Assembly (NCBI GenBank): GCA_002346745.1
Contig: DEAL01000015.1
Location: 53,944-92,359 of the forward strand
Direction of reading: 5' to 3'
DNA length: 38,416 nucleotides
Origin: Candidatus Neomicrothrix sp. UBA2983
Lineage (GTDB): Bacteria; Actinomycetota; Acidimicrobiia; Acidimicrobiales; MedAcidi-G1
Below are positions 29,382-38,000 of the stretch, one piece after another (within the stretch, counting starts at the first letter, position 1; each line of letters opens with the position of its first letter). The position numbers were made by a program, and so were the translations under genes. The notes under the pieces are model-generated. The model did no database searches and had not been told where the DNA came from. It saw only the letters and a list, made by a program, of their open reading frames with translations.

Positions 29382-30659
29382 CTAGGGCCGGAGCACACCG
29401 TTACGACGCCCTCCAACGGCCTCGATGGTCACCACCGCAGTGGCCGAAAGCCCGAGGACGCCGCTCCACCGGGCAAGCACCCCGTAGTCCGTCCAGGCCA
29501 CCACGAACCCCGAGGCCAGCCCTGCGGCCGCCCCGGCGGCCGTCATCACGAGATCGGCAAGCCCCTGCACCTGGACGCGTCGCGCCGGGGGAAACGCCCC
29601 GACCAGGAGCGAGGAGCCGGCAACGATCCCGCAACTCCATCCCAGGCCGATGAGGAACAGGCCGAGGTAGACACCGAGCACCCCACCCTCGCCGGTGGAT
29701 GCCGTCCACAGTGCGCCTCCCAGCAGGAGAACGCCGCCAGCGACGAGGACCGGCCGCTCGCCCAGCCGGTCGGCGAGGCGTCCCACCACGGGGGAGAAGG
29801 CATACATGCCGATGATGTGGAGCGAGATCACGAAGCCGACGACCTCGAGGTGGTGGCCGCCGTGACGGAGGTGCAGTGGGGTCATCGTCATGATGGCGAC
29901 CATCACGACATGGCCGGACACCATGCCCAGGACGCCCAGGCGGCCGGCGGCGGACCGGCGAAGGAGGTGGGCCGAATCCCAGAAGCGGGGCCGCTCGGCT
30001 GCCGGAAGGCCGACCCCGCCGACGACGGCCAGGGGGTCGGGGAGCAGCCGCCTCCAGACGAGCAGCCCGGCCGCCCCGAACAGCACGACACACAGCACGT
30101 AGGGCCCGGCGAGGGGAGGGAGTCCCATCCACTCGGCCACGGCCGGTGCGGGCCCCAGGCCGATCGTCGGCCCCAGCACGGTGCCAAACGTCGAGGCCCA
30201 GATGAGGGAGCCGATGGCCTGGGCCCGGTCGTCCTCCTCGGCCAGGTCGGCGGCGGCGAAGCGGGCAGCCAGGTTCGCGGCGTTCCCGGTCCCGATGCCG
30301 AGGATGCCGGCCACCAGGAGCGGATACCACGACGACAGTGCGGCCGCCGTGGCAAGGACCGCACCCACCGCGGCGATCGCGTAGCCGCAGGTGAGGCCGG
30401 GTCGGCGGCCCCGTGCGGCCATGAGGCGCGCGAGGGGCACGGCCGAGAGGGCTGCTCCGGTGGTCATGGCGGCGGCGGCGAGACCGCCGAGGGCCTCGTT
30501 GCCGGTGAGTTCCTCGCCCAGGATGGCAGCGCTGCCGTAGCCGGCACTCATGGCCGCACCTGCGGGGAGGATCGCGACCATGAGGACGCCGAGCGTCCGG
30601 CGCTGGAGGCCGCTCCGGCCGTCCTGGGTGGGTGCTCCTGAGGGGTCCTGCGCCGGCAC
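29382..30659 (-). CDS. Major facilitator superfamily transporter
   Basis: A 425-residue protein with twelve hydrophobic segments and a short cytoplasmic N-terminus. The loop between helices 2 and 3 has VPLARLMAARGRRPGL, a version of the MFS motif GxLaDrxGrr; the second half repeats it as VVGRLADRLGERPVL. The substrate cannot be inferred; drug/metabolite efflux is the commonest role for this length. The GTG at 30659 follows TACGCT by 6 nt (leaderless). It diverges from the selenoprotein gene with only 62 nt between start codons. Confidence 0.85.
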   Translation of the reverse strand: MPAQDPSGAPTQDGRSGLQRRTLGVLMVAILPAGAAMSAGYGSAAILGEELTGNEALGGLAAAAMTTGAALSAVPLARLMAARGRRPGLTCGYAIAAVGAVLATAAALSSWYPLLVAGILGIGTGNAANLAARFAAADLAEEDDRAQAIGSLIWASTFGTVLGPTIGLGPAPAVAEWMGLPPLAGPYVLCVVLFGAAGLLVWRRLLPDPLAVVGGVGLPAAERPRFWDSAHLLRRSAAGRLGVLGMVSGHVVMVAIMTMTPLHLRHGGHHLEVVGFVISLHIIGMYAFSPVVGRLADRLGERPVLVAGGVLLLGGALWTASTGEGGVLGVYLGLFLIGLGWSCGIVAGSSLLVGAFPPARRVQVQGLADLVMTAAGAAAGLASGFVVAWTDYGVLARWSGVLGLSATAVVTIEAVGGRRNGVLRP

Positions 30660-30665
30660 CGGCGG

Positions 30666-30671
30666 AGCGTA
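30666..30671 (-). promoter_or_regulatory. Putative -10 element of the MFS gene (leaderless)
   Basis: On the minus strand TACGCT ends 6 nt before GTG 30659, identical in sequence and spacing to the element before the DUF2142 gene. Confidence 0.45.
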
Positions 30672-30709
30672 CGTGTGGACACGGGTACGGCCACGACCGG
30701 GCCGGGGAC

Positions 30710-30715
30710 TACGGT
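30710..30715 (+). promoter_or_regulatory. Putative -10 element of the selenoprotein gene (leaderless)
   Basis: TACGGT ends 6 nt before ATG 30722, so the transcript would begin at the start codon. No Shine-Dalgarno is present. Confidence 0.45.
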
Positions 30716-30721
30716 CCCGGC

Positions 30722-31783
30722 ATGGTCGCTGTCCGAGATCGCATGGCGCCCTTCGTGCTCCCGGAACGCACGACGTCGGCCGTCGAGCACGCCTGGGCGG
30801 GGCTCGGTGCGCCCGGCACCTGGTGGACCGGGTCGGAGCGACTCGCCATCGTCGAGGCCATCCGCGCCGCCGAACCGCTCCCCATCGGCACGCCTGTGCC
30901 GGACCTCCGCTCCCTCCCCGCCAAGCCCGATCCGGTCCTCTCGCCCGTCGTGACCGAGGTGGCCCGTCGGGTGGCCGTCGACGCCGGACGTATCGACGCG
31001 GCGTGGGCGGCCGCGGCGATCGAGGCGCTGGGTCCGGGTCGCTACACGGAACTGGTCGCCCTCGCCGTCACGACGGTACCGATCGACCTGCTGTGCCGGC
31101 TCCTGGGCGCCGACCCGCCACCGCTTCCGGCGGCGGAGGGCGGCGAACCGTCCCGGATCGTCCCACCCGGTGTAGCCGACGGCGAGGCCTTCGTCCCCTG
31201 GGTGGTCGAGGGGTGGATGGGCCCCAACGTGGCCCGGGCCCTTTCCTACGTCCCGGCGGACAACGCGGTGCGGATGCGCCTCGTGCAGGCGATGTATGCG
31301 GACGAGGCGCAGTTCGCCCGCCTGGTCTGGGAGGAGCGGGCCCTCTGCCGCCCGCAGGTCGAGTTGCTCGCCGCTCGCACCTCGGCGATCAACGAGTGCT
31401 TCTACTGAACGTCCGCCCACGTGATGCTGCTCCGTGAGAGCAGCAGCGCATCCGGCGGGTCGGCCGACCTGGCCGGGGTGGTGGGGAAGGGCAACGCCGC
31501 CGGCGTCCCCGCCGGAGCCCTGCTCCTCGCCTACACCGACGCGGCCAATCGGGACCCCTCCGGGAGCCTGGCCCTGCACGATGAGATGCTCGACGTGGTC
31601 GGACCCGCGGGACTGGTGGAGGCGGCGTCCACCGTGGCGATCTTCAATGGCCTCGTCCGCTCGGCGGACGCCATCGGCATCCCGTTGGACGGGATCATGC
31701 TCGCCGCCACGAGCGTCGAGCGGACGGACCTCGGCCTCGGCCGCTTCGGCGGGGCACGCAGCACGCTCACGGCCGGGACGTGA
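30722..31783 (+). CDS. Predicted selenoprotein of the AhpD / carboxymuconolactone decarboxylase family (UGA read as Sec229)
   Basis: One frame of 354 codons holds a single internal TGA (31406-31408); read as selenocysteine it gives 353 residues. Domain A (about 20-140; ALGPGRYTELVALAVT) is a CMD-like half without cysteines at the redox site. Domain B (about 170-353) is complete: RPQVELLAARTSAINECFY, then U229, then TSAH. C226-x-x-U229-x-x-x-H233 matches the AhpD redox site CxxC-x3-H, with Sec at the peroxidatic position. Downstream, LLLAYTDAANRDP and TVAIFNGLVRSADAIG match the family's C-terminal half, so the frame is meaningful on both sides. A SECIS-like hairpin follows. The likely role is a thiol/selenol peroxidase or reductase; the substrate is unknown. 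The alternative is a nonsense mutation. The stop overlaps the exonuclease start. Confidence 0.85.
31406..31408 (+). other. In-frame UGA, predicted selenocysteine codon
   Basis: TGA replaces the second cysteine codon of the CxxC-x3-H redox motif (Cys226, Sec229, His233). Reading frame, motif spacing and homology continue through it without any indel. Confidence 0.82.
31421..31449 (+). promoter_or_regulatory. Bacterial SECIS-like hairpin
   Basis: An 8-bp perfect stem (31425-31432 with 31438-31445) carries the loop CGUGA (31433-31437). After one A/G mismatch three more pairs extend it (31421-31423 with 31447-31449). The loop starts 24 nt after the UGA, inside the 16-37 nt range of bacterial SECIS elements, and contains a GU as they do. 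The hairpin is also coding sequence, as is normal in bacteria. Confidence 0.75.
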
Positions 31784-32358
31784 GTCCGCCGGTGTTCGCC
31801 TGCTTCGACGTCGAGACGACGGGCCTCGACCCCGACCGGGCCCGGGTGATCGAGGTGGCGGTCGTCCGAACCGGGCCCAGCGGCGAGGTGGTGGGGGAGT
31901 GGACCACGCTGCTGGACCCCGACCTCCGCCAACTCGGCGCCACGCATGTTCATGGCATCCGACCCGAGTGGCTGGCATCGGCGCCTTCATTCCTGGAGGT
32001 GGCCGGGGACCTCGCCGACCAGCTCTCGGGCTTCGTGCCGGTGGCGCACAACGCCACCTTCGACATCCGCTTCCTGAAGTCGGAGTGGGAGCACGCCGGT
32101 CTCGGCCCCCTCGAGGTCGAGGCCGTCGACACCTTGGAGATGGCGCGCCGGGAGGGCCTGCCGGGCCGCCTCGGCCAGTTGGCCGAGGCGCTGGGGGTCC
32201 CCCTTGTGGGCGCCCACCAGGCGCTCGACGACGCACGGGCCCTGGCCGGCGTGCTGGCCGCCCTGCTCGACCGCGGCGTGGCGATTCGGCCGACCCCGGT
32301 GTTTCAACCCCCGCTGCTCAAGCCACAGGCCTCCGGATCGCAGGTCCTACGGCCCTGA
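31780..32358 (+). CDS. DEDDh 3'-5' exonuclease (DnaQ / Pol III epsilon-like)
   Basis: A 192-residue cytoplasmic exonuclease with the DEDDh set: FDVETTG (Asp10, Glu12), VAHNATFDIRFL (Asp), and HQALDDARA (His and Asp). HVHGIRPEWL is the typical second motif. The length suits a stand-alone proofreading or repair nuclease rather than a polymerase fusion. The GTG at 31780 overlaps the TGA of the selenoprotein gene (GTGA), so its translation is probably coupled to ribosomes finishing that gene, which in turn needs UGA decoding. About 25 C-terminal residues are Pro-rich and unlike the fold. Confidence 0.9.
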   Translation: MSPPVFACFDVETTGLDPDRARVIEVAVVRTGPSGEVVGEWTTLLDPDLRQLGATHVHGIRPEWLASAPSFLEVAGDLADQLSGFVPVAHNATFDIRFLKSEWEHAGLGPLEVEAVDTLEMARREGLPGRLGQLAEALGVPLVGAHQALDDARALAGVLAALLDRGVAIRPTPVFQPPLLKPQASGSQVLRP

Positions 32359-32402
32359 CATCGGGACCGGATCGTTCCCGAGCACGGTCCGGCGAGTGCG
32401 GC

Positions 32403-32408
32403 TAGACA
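32403..32408 (+). promoter_or_regulatory. Possible -10 element of the L,D-transpeptidase pseudogene
   Basis: TAGACA ends 6 nt before ATG 32415, the same position as the TACGNT elements, but it lacks the final T. Confidence 0.25.
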
Positions 32409-32414
32409 GGTGCG

Positions 32415-33268
32415 ATGCGCGCCCGGCGCACCAGCGTGCTCCTCGCGTTGCTGCTGTCCTCCGGCTGCGGCGGCGGATCGGACGTGCCGGTTATGCGCGA
32501 CCTCGGTACCACGAGTACGACTTCGCTGGTGCGCACTGCCTCCGTGCCGGCCACGGACGCGGCCACCACCGCACCTCCGACGACTACCTCTTCGACGACT
32601 ACCTCGTCGACTAACACCGCACCTCCGACGGCCTCCTCTTCGACGACCAGCGCGCCTCCGGTCGAGGTAGCCACAGTCGTCCGGTTCGCATCCGGGGTCA
32701 CCCTGCTCGACACCTTCCGGGAGGCCGCTGACGGCGAGGTCTGGTGGCAGCTCCCGGACCCGGGACCCGTCGACGGGCCACGGGTACTCCTCGCCACCGA
32801 CCTCGGGGGCCCCGAGTGGGTGGAGGTGCTCCTGCGGGTCCGGCCGAACGAGACGAGGGGTTGGGTGCGGCGCTCCGACGTGATCCTCTCGACGGTCGAC
32901 ACCCGAATCGTGCTCAACCTCGCAGAACGCCGTCTGACGGCCTACCGGGGACACGAGGTGCTGTTGAATGCCACGGTGGTGGTCGGGCCCCGTAGACGCC
33001 GACACCCACGGGACGGTTCTACGTCAACGAGATCCAGCAGTAGGCCGACCCGGGCACGGAGCGGGGCGCCTGGCTGCTGGGCCTCGCCGCCTTCTCCGAG
33101 GTGCTGGGGAACATCGACGGAGGCGAGCCCACGGTCGCCATCCACGGCACCAACCAGCCGGAGCAGTTGGGCGAGGCGGTCTCACTGGGCTGCATCCGCG
33201 TCGAGGACGCGGTGGTCGAGCAGCTGGCCGGGCTCCCGCTCGACACGCCGGTCGAGATCCGAGCCTGA
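32415..33268 (+). pseudogene. Broken L,D-transpeptidase (YkuD) lipoprotein gene
   Basis: The intact 5' part encodes a lipoprotein signal (LLALLLSSGC, Cys18), a Thr/Ser/Pro linker, an SH3-like segment, and the start of the YkuD domain (RIVLNLAERRLTAYRGHEV). At about 32988-32995 the frame breaks. The homologous sequence TPTPTGRFYVNEIQQ continues in another frame, where it meets TAG at 32993 and again at 33041, then goes on as ADPGTERGAWLLGL to VEIRA-stop at 33268. The active-site motif reads IHGTN...SLGCIR instead of HGT...SHGCIR, so the catalytic His is Leu. A frameshift, a nonsense codon and a lost catalytic residue argue for true decay of a peptidoglycan 3-3 cross-linking enzyme, though the first two could be sequence errors. 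Confidence 0.75.
32567..32662 (+). repeat. 48-bp tandem repeat coding the Thr/Ser linker
   Basis: CACCGCACCTCCGACG occurs at 32567-32582 and 32615-32630, exactly 48 nt (16 codons) apart, with similar sequence following. It encodes two diverged copies of a TAPPT...SSTT linker between the lipobox and the folded part of the transpeptidase. Confidence 0.6.
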
Positions 33269-33283
33269 CCGGGGCCGCCGTGC

Positions 33284-33829
33284 TCAGTTGACGGAGGGAT
33301 CCTCGGGATACTCGGCGACCCGACCCATCAGGCCATCCTGGCGGGCGAGCACGCGTCCCCAGAGGGCCTCCGGGTCGGCTGAGAGGGCGTCGTCGGGTTC
33401 GGGATCCAGGACGAACCAGGATCCGGTCGTCAACTCGCCCTCGAGTTGACCGGCGGTCCAGCCGGCGTAGCCGGCGAAGAGGCGTACCGAGCCGATGTCC
33501 GGAAGGTCGCCGGGGTCGCGATGCAGGTCGAGGACCCCGATGTCGGCGTAGAGCGGGACGAGGCCTTCGGGCCCGTGGTCCGGCCCCCGGGCCAGTCCGA
33601 TGACGGAGTTGGCCGACACGGGTCCACCCTCGTGGAGAAGTCCCGGCGGCTGCAGCCGGCCCGCCCAGTGGGCGACCGCCTCGGCGCCGCCCACCCGCCG
33701 GGGCCGGTTCAGGACCACGCCGAGCGCCCCGTCCTCGTTGTGCTCGATGAGCAGCACGACCGCCCGGTGGAAGTTGTCGTCCGGCAGCAGGGGAGTGGCC
33801 ACCAGCAACTTCGCCCGCAGCGAGTTCAC
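33284..33829 (-). CDS. yqgE: YqgE/AlgH (UPF0301) family protein
   Basis: A 181-residue cytoplasmic protein with the family's diagnostic stretches: LLVATPLLPDDNFHRAVVLL near the start, GALGVVLNRP, LHEGGPVS, and RLFAGYAGWTAGQLEGEL. The biochemical role of the family is not settled (linked to transcriptional regulation in Pseudomonas). The start is GTG 33829, overlapping the stop of the upstream recombinase gene by 4 nt (GTGA), so the two are translationally coupled. It converges with the broken transpeptidase gene across 15 nt. Confidence 0.92.
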   Translation of the reverse strand: MNSLRAKLLVATPLLPDDNFHRAVVLLIEHNEDGALGVVLNRPRRVGGAEAVAHWAGRLQPPGLLHEGGPVSANSVIGLARGPDHGPEGLVPLYADIGVLDLHRDPGDLPDIGSVRLFAGYAGWTAGQLEGELTTGSWFVLDPEPDDALSADPEALWGRVLARQDGLMGRVAEYPEDPSVN

Positions 33830-34884
33830 GCGGCCTCCTCCAGGGCGTCGCGCAGCAGGCCGTTGGCCTCAGAACGATTGAGGACGCCGACCAGCTCGCC
33901 GCCGGCGAGCTCCGTGTAGATGCCGGTTGTCGAGACACTGGCGTGGCCGAGGAGGCTCTGGATCACGTTCATCGGGACGCCGTCGGCGGCCAACTGGACG
34001 CCAGCCGTGTGTCGGAGGGCGTGGAGGGAGCGGTCCCGCAGGGCGGCTTCCCGGTTGAGCCGCCGCAGCCAGTAGCGGAGTCGCTGGTAGTTGAAGCGAC
34101 GGCCGTCGTGGGTCACGAACAGGGGAGCGTCAGGTGTCGGAGCCCCGAAGCGCTCACCACGCGTGGCCTGCCAACGCTCGTTGGCGTCCAGCAACTCGGC
34201 TGAGAGGGGAAGCCGCCGGATCTTGCGGCCCTTTCCTCGGACGTGCAGCATCCTGTTGGCGGCCTCGTCCACCTCGACCAGGCGCTCCTGGGTGATCCAG
34301 TCCAGATTGGCGTTGCACAGCTCGGAGGCCCTGAGGCCGAGGACGGCCAAAAATGAGCACATGGCGAGGTCGCGGACGGGCCACCGCACGCCATGGCGCT
34401 CCACCGGCGCGGCAGCCGTGGTGAACAGGTCGCGCAAGTCGGCCGGGCGGTAGTACTCGGGGTCGACCTGTTCGCTGTCCAGTTTGGTCAACTTCCGGAT
34501 GCGCCGGATGTCGGGGGCCTCGGCAACCAGGCGTTCTGCCAGGCAGTAGTCGAAGAAGGAGTTCACCGCAGCCAGGGTCTGGCTGAGCGTGGCCTTCGAG
34601 ACCGCCGGGACCTCCTCGCCGCGTCCGTTCCGGCGGCGGGCGGCTCTCATCCGTCGCACGGCATCCGTGAGGACCGCCTGGGTGAGGTCGTCGGGCTGGA
34701 AGTCGGCGGGCGGGATGTCGGCGTAGAGCAGCATCCGGCGGAGTCCCTGTCCGTACGCCCGGAGCGTGTCGTCGGACTTGTTCTCGTAGGCGGGCAGCCA
34801 GAGCAGCCAGGACCGGTAGATGGCGGCCATGTCTGCTTCCGACGGCAGTTCCTGGTGTGCCAACGCCACGCCCCGATCAGTCAT
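33826..34884 (-). CDS. Tyrosine recombinase (Xer / phage-integrase family)
   Basis: A 352-residue DNA-breaking recombinase. A SAM-like N-terminal DNA-binding domain (about 20-115) precedes the catalytic domain (about 165-345) with the full set: Arg in LGLRASEL, Lys in RGKGRKIRRLP, HALRHTAG, LGHASVSTTGIYTE with the nucleophilic Tyr. A tail of about 28 residues follows the Tyr. Size and layout fit XerC/XerD or a small integrase. There are no phage or transfer genes around, and it overlaps yqgE, which favours a resident chromosomal enzyme. The ATG at 34884 has no Shine-Dalgarno; an inverted repeat touches its 5' side. Confidence 0.9.
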   Translation of the reverse strand: MTDRGVALAHQELPSEADMAAIYRSWLLWLPAYENKSDDTLRAYGQGLRRMLLYADIPPADFQPDDLTQAVLTDAVRRMRAARRRNGRGEEVPAVSKATLSQTLAAVNSFFDYCLAERLVAEAPDIRRIRKLTKLDSEQVDPEYYRPADLRDLFTTAAAPVERHGVRWPVRDLAMCSFLAVLGLRASELCNANLDWITQERLVEVDEAANRMLHVRGKGRKIRRLPLSAELLDANERWQATRGERFGAPTPDAPLFVTHDGRRFNYQRLRYWLRRLNREAALRDRSLHALRHTAGVQLAADGVPMNVIQSLLGHASVSTTGIYTELAGGELVGVLNRSEANGLLRDALEEAA

Positions 34885-34885
34885 T

Positions 34886-34901
34886 GATAACCGCCGTTAT
34901 C
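34886..34901. promoter_or_regulatory. Inverted repeat at the recombinase start (possible operator)
   Basis: GATAAC and GTTATC form a perfect 6-bp palindrome with a 4-nt CGCC centre, one base from the recombinase ATG. AT-rich arms stand out in this GC-rich sequence. It could be an operator, part of the promoter, or a recombinase-binding half-site pair. Confidence 0.45.
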
Positions 34902-34961
34902 TTGGCACAAGTCGAGCGGCCGCTGGTGCATACCCGCCAGCTGGATCCCCCAAAAGGGCCG

Positions 34962-35001
34962 GAGGGGCCGGCCCTGCCCTTTCGGGCGGGACCGGCCCCT
35001 C
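34962..35001 (-). terminator. Terminator after the three-domain binding-protein gene
   Basis: A 10-bp outer stem (34962-34971 with 34992-35001) continues through CCC/GGG and GCCC/GGGC to a TTTC loop, about 17 bp in all. On the minus strand it is followed by GGCCCTTTTGG, a short U-run. It lies 20 nt past the stop at 35022. Confidence 0.75.
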
Positions 35002-35021
35002 GAGGCCTCAGGTCGATTCGG

Positions 35022-38000
35022 CTACGGCGTACCGTCGAGCACGGGGCCCATCGGCACGAGCTCGCCGTCCTCGCCGATCGTGGAGTCGTAGACCGAGAGC
35101 CTGAACGAGTCGCTGGCGTCATACTTCCCGGGGCCGAACGAGGCATAGGGCGCCGCCGGCAGGCTGAACTGGGTCATGCCCTCGACGCCGGCCAGGAAGG
35201 ACTCGTGCGTCGGGTTCGGACCTGCCGCCTCCATCACCTGCACGAACAGCCACCACCAATTGCAGTAGTTCGAGATGCCCTGGTACCACTTCTCGCCCTC
35301 GACCCACTCCTCGGGCCCGACCACCTCGATGTCCGGATGTGCATCGGCGAAGATGGCGGCGCATTCCTGGGTGTGCTCGTTCTCCCACTGCTCGGTGGGC
35401 GTCAGCCCGGTCAGGGTGATGCCCCCCTCGGCCATCTCGGGCGTGACGCTCCCACTGAGACTCGTGTACGTCTCGGAGTTCATCACGAACATGTCGATGT
35501 CGATCCCGGCCAGGGCCAGGTTGCGGATGCCGGCTCGCTCGCCGCCCACCAGGAAGATCGTGTCCGCCCCGGAGGACCGGACGTTCTCCACCAGCACGTC
35601 CCAACGGGCGTCCTCGGCCTCGGTGTCCCCCACCGTCACGTCGTTGAACGCGTCGAGCGCCAGGTCGATGCCATAACCCTCGATCAGGCCCTTGGCGTGC
35701 TCGTAGGGGCCGTCCATGCCTCCGACCAGAGCGAAACTGCGACCCTCGAGCATCCCCTCCTGATCCAGCAGCGTAAGGAAGGAGGCCATGCGGTTCTCCT
35801 TCATGGTGCCGAACTCCAGCCACGGGGCCGTTGCCTCGGCCAGCCAATCAGCGGTCTGGCGGCCACCCAGCAGGATCGTGTCCTGGAGGCTGGCGATGCA
35901 CAGGTTGGCTGCCTCGGCCGGACCGAGGAAGCCGCCCACGATGGCGAACGTCTCGACGTCGGCCGTCAACTTCAAGCAGGTCTCGTCGGCACTGACCGGG
36001 CCGAAGCCGGGTACCGGGCTGTAGTACTCGTAGCCCTCGACCACGACCTGACGGCCGTTGATTCCACCCTCGGCGTTGATCGCGTCCACCAGTGCCCGGT
36101 GGATCATGGGCTGGTCGCCCCATCCCTCGGTGGACAGACCCGCCTCCTTGAGCCACGGGAAGTCGATCATCGTGACGCCCACGTGGATCGAGTCCGCGGT
36201 GATCCCCCGCCAGGAAGCGGTGAGCTCCTCTTCGACCTCGCAGCCGGGTGCGTCGGTGACCCACACGCAGGTGGGTACGACGCCGGCTTCGAGGTCGGCC
36301 TTGAGTTGGACGAGCATGTCCTTGACCGAGTCGGGCACCGAGTCGGCGTGGGCGTGGAACGGTGCCAGGTCGGCGCTACCCACGTAGTTGCCGGACGGCA
36401 TGTTGCCACGCAGCGACTCGCCGATGAGGTGCACAACACCCTCGGCGATCGACTTCATCGCCGACGACACGAGACACGGCTGGGCCTCGGGCACCGAACC
36501 CCACTGGTCGACGTCGACACCGATGCAGAACGCACCGGGCTCGCCGGCCACCTCGATGATCGCCCCGTTGCCGGTCTTGCCACCGGCACCGAACACGACG
36601 TCCGCACCCTGGTCGAGGGCCTGACGGGCCGTGGTCGCACCCCACTCGGGATCCGTGAACGCCACGTCCAGACCACCCGGGTGGTACGTCTTGATCACCT
36701 CGATGTCGGGGTTCACCCACCTGGCGCCGTTGAGGTAGCCCTCGCCGAACGCCACCACCGGCGGGATGATGTCGGTGCCCAACACCGCAGCGATCGTCCC
36801 CGACGTCGACAACGACGCCGCCAACGCACCAGCCAGGAAGCCCGACTGGTCCTCGGGGAAGATCAGCCCGGCGACACCGTCGACCGGCTCGCCCTGGAAC
36901 TGGTCCACACCGATGAAGTCCACGTCCGGGTACTCGGCCGCAGCAACCGCCGTGGCCTCACCCAGCGCGAACCCGACCGTGACGATGATGTCACAGCCCG
37001 AGTCGGCGAACAGGCCGATGTTGGTGGCGTAGTCCTTCGCCGCCTGCGTCTCGACGTAGTCCACGTCGGCACCGAACTGCGCACCAGCGGTCTCCACACC
37101 GGTCCACGCCGCCTGGTTGAACGACTTGTCGTCCACCTCGCCCACATCGGTCACCAGACCGATGCACGCACCCTCGGGAGCGGTGACCTCACCCGCGGCC
37201 TTGCCGCCAGCGAGGGGGGCGTACTCGTAGACCACGTTGGCCGTCGACGCCGCATAGTCGGTCGAGTCGATGTTCTGGATCACCGTGATCTTCGCCGACG
37301 AGCAATCGCCGTAGGCGTCACACGACATCGTGCCGATCAGACCCGAGTAGTTGCTGACCCCGTGGAGGTACTCACGCACCCCGGCACGATCGATCGTCAA
37401 CGTCCCCGCATCATCGGTCGACGCCGCCACGATGGCATCCATCAACAACACCGCAGCGTCATACGAATGCGCCCAGAACGGCGCCGCCGGCGCCTCACCG
37501 AACTCAGCCTCGTAGTCGGCCAACACATCAGCCGCCGACTCACCCGTCGACTGGTTGAAGTTCTCGCCGTAACGCACGTCGGGACCCGAGAAGAACATGC
37601 CCTCGGTCTCGGCCAACGCCAGATAGTTCGAGTTCAACAACCCATCAGCCGCCATCATCACCGTGTTCTCCAACCCGGCAACCGTCGCCGACTGCTGGAT
37701 GATGAAATCACCCTCCGGCTGGAAAATCGGGAAGAACAACAGCTCCGGACCACCAGCAGCCACCTCGGTGAGCACCGGCACCATGTCCGTGTCACCCTTG
37801 TTGACCGCCGTGAACCCCGTCAGCGTGCCGCCACCGGCCTCGAACGCATCCGCGAACGCACGCGCCAGACCCTCCGTGTACGGATCACCATCATGGATCG
37901 CCGCCGCCGACGACATACCCAACACCTCGAGCGCGAAGTTCGCCGCAGCCTGACCCTGGTACAGGTCATTGTGCGCCGTACGGAAATAACCCGCGTGATA

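Noticed and set aside
29028..30641. A 537-codon plus-strand frame opposite the MFS gene
   Set aside because: It is antisense to a clear twelve-helix transporter; the translation is charged, low-complexity and shows no motif.
30722..31408. A stand-alone protein ending at the TGA 31406-31408
   Set aside because: It would end one residue before the second redox position of the motif and lack the His and the C-terminal half of the fold. Selenocysteine decoding explains the data better.
31421..31783. A separate small protein starting at GTG 31421
   Set aside because: It would begin inside the SECIS-like hairpin, lacks a ribosome-binding site, and its sequence is the second half of the CMD domain in the same frame as the upstream part.
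32567..32662. CRISPR-like direct repeats
   Set aside because: There are only two diverged copies, in coding frame, encoding a Thr/Ser linker; no spacers or cas genes.
32993..33043. Recoding of the two TAG codons (pyrrolysine or suppression) in the transpeptidase gene
   Set aside because: The frame also shifts here and the catalytic His is lost, so decay or sequence error is simpler.
33826..34884. Prophage or integrative element signalled by the tyrosine recombinase
   Set aside because: There are no phage, conjugation, excisionase or tRNA-attachment features in the flanks, and the gene overlaps yqgE.
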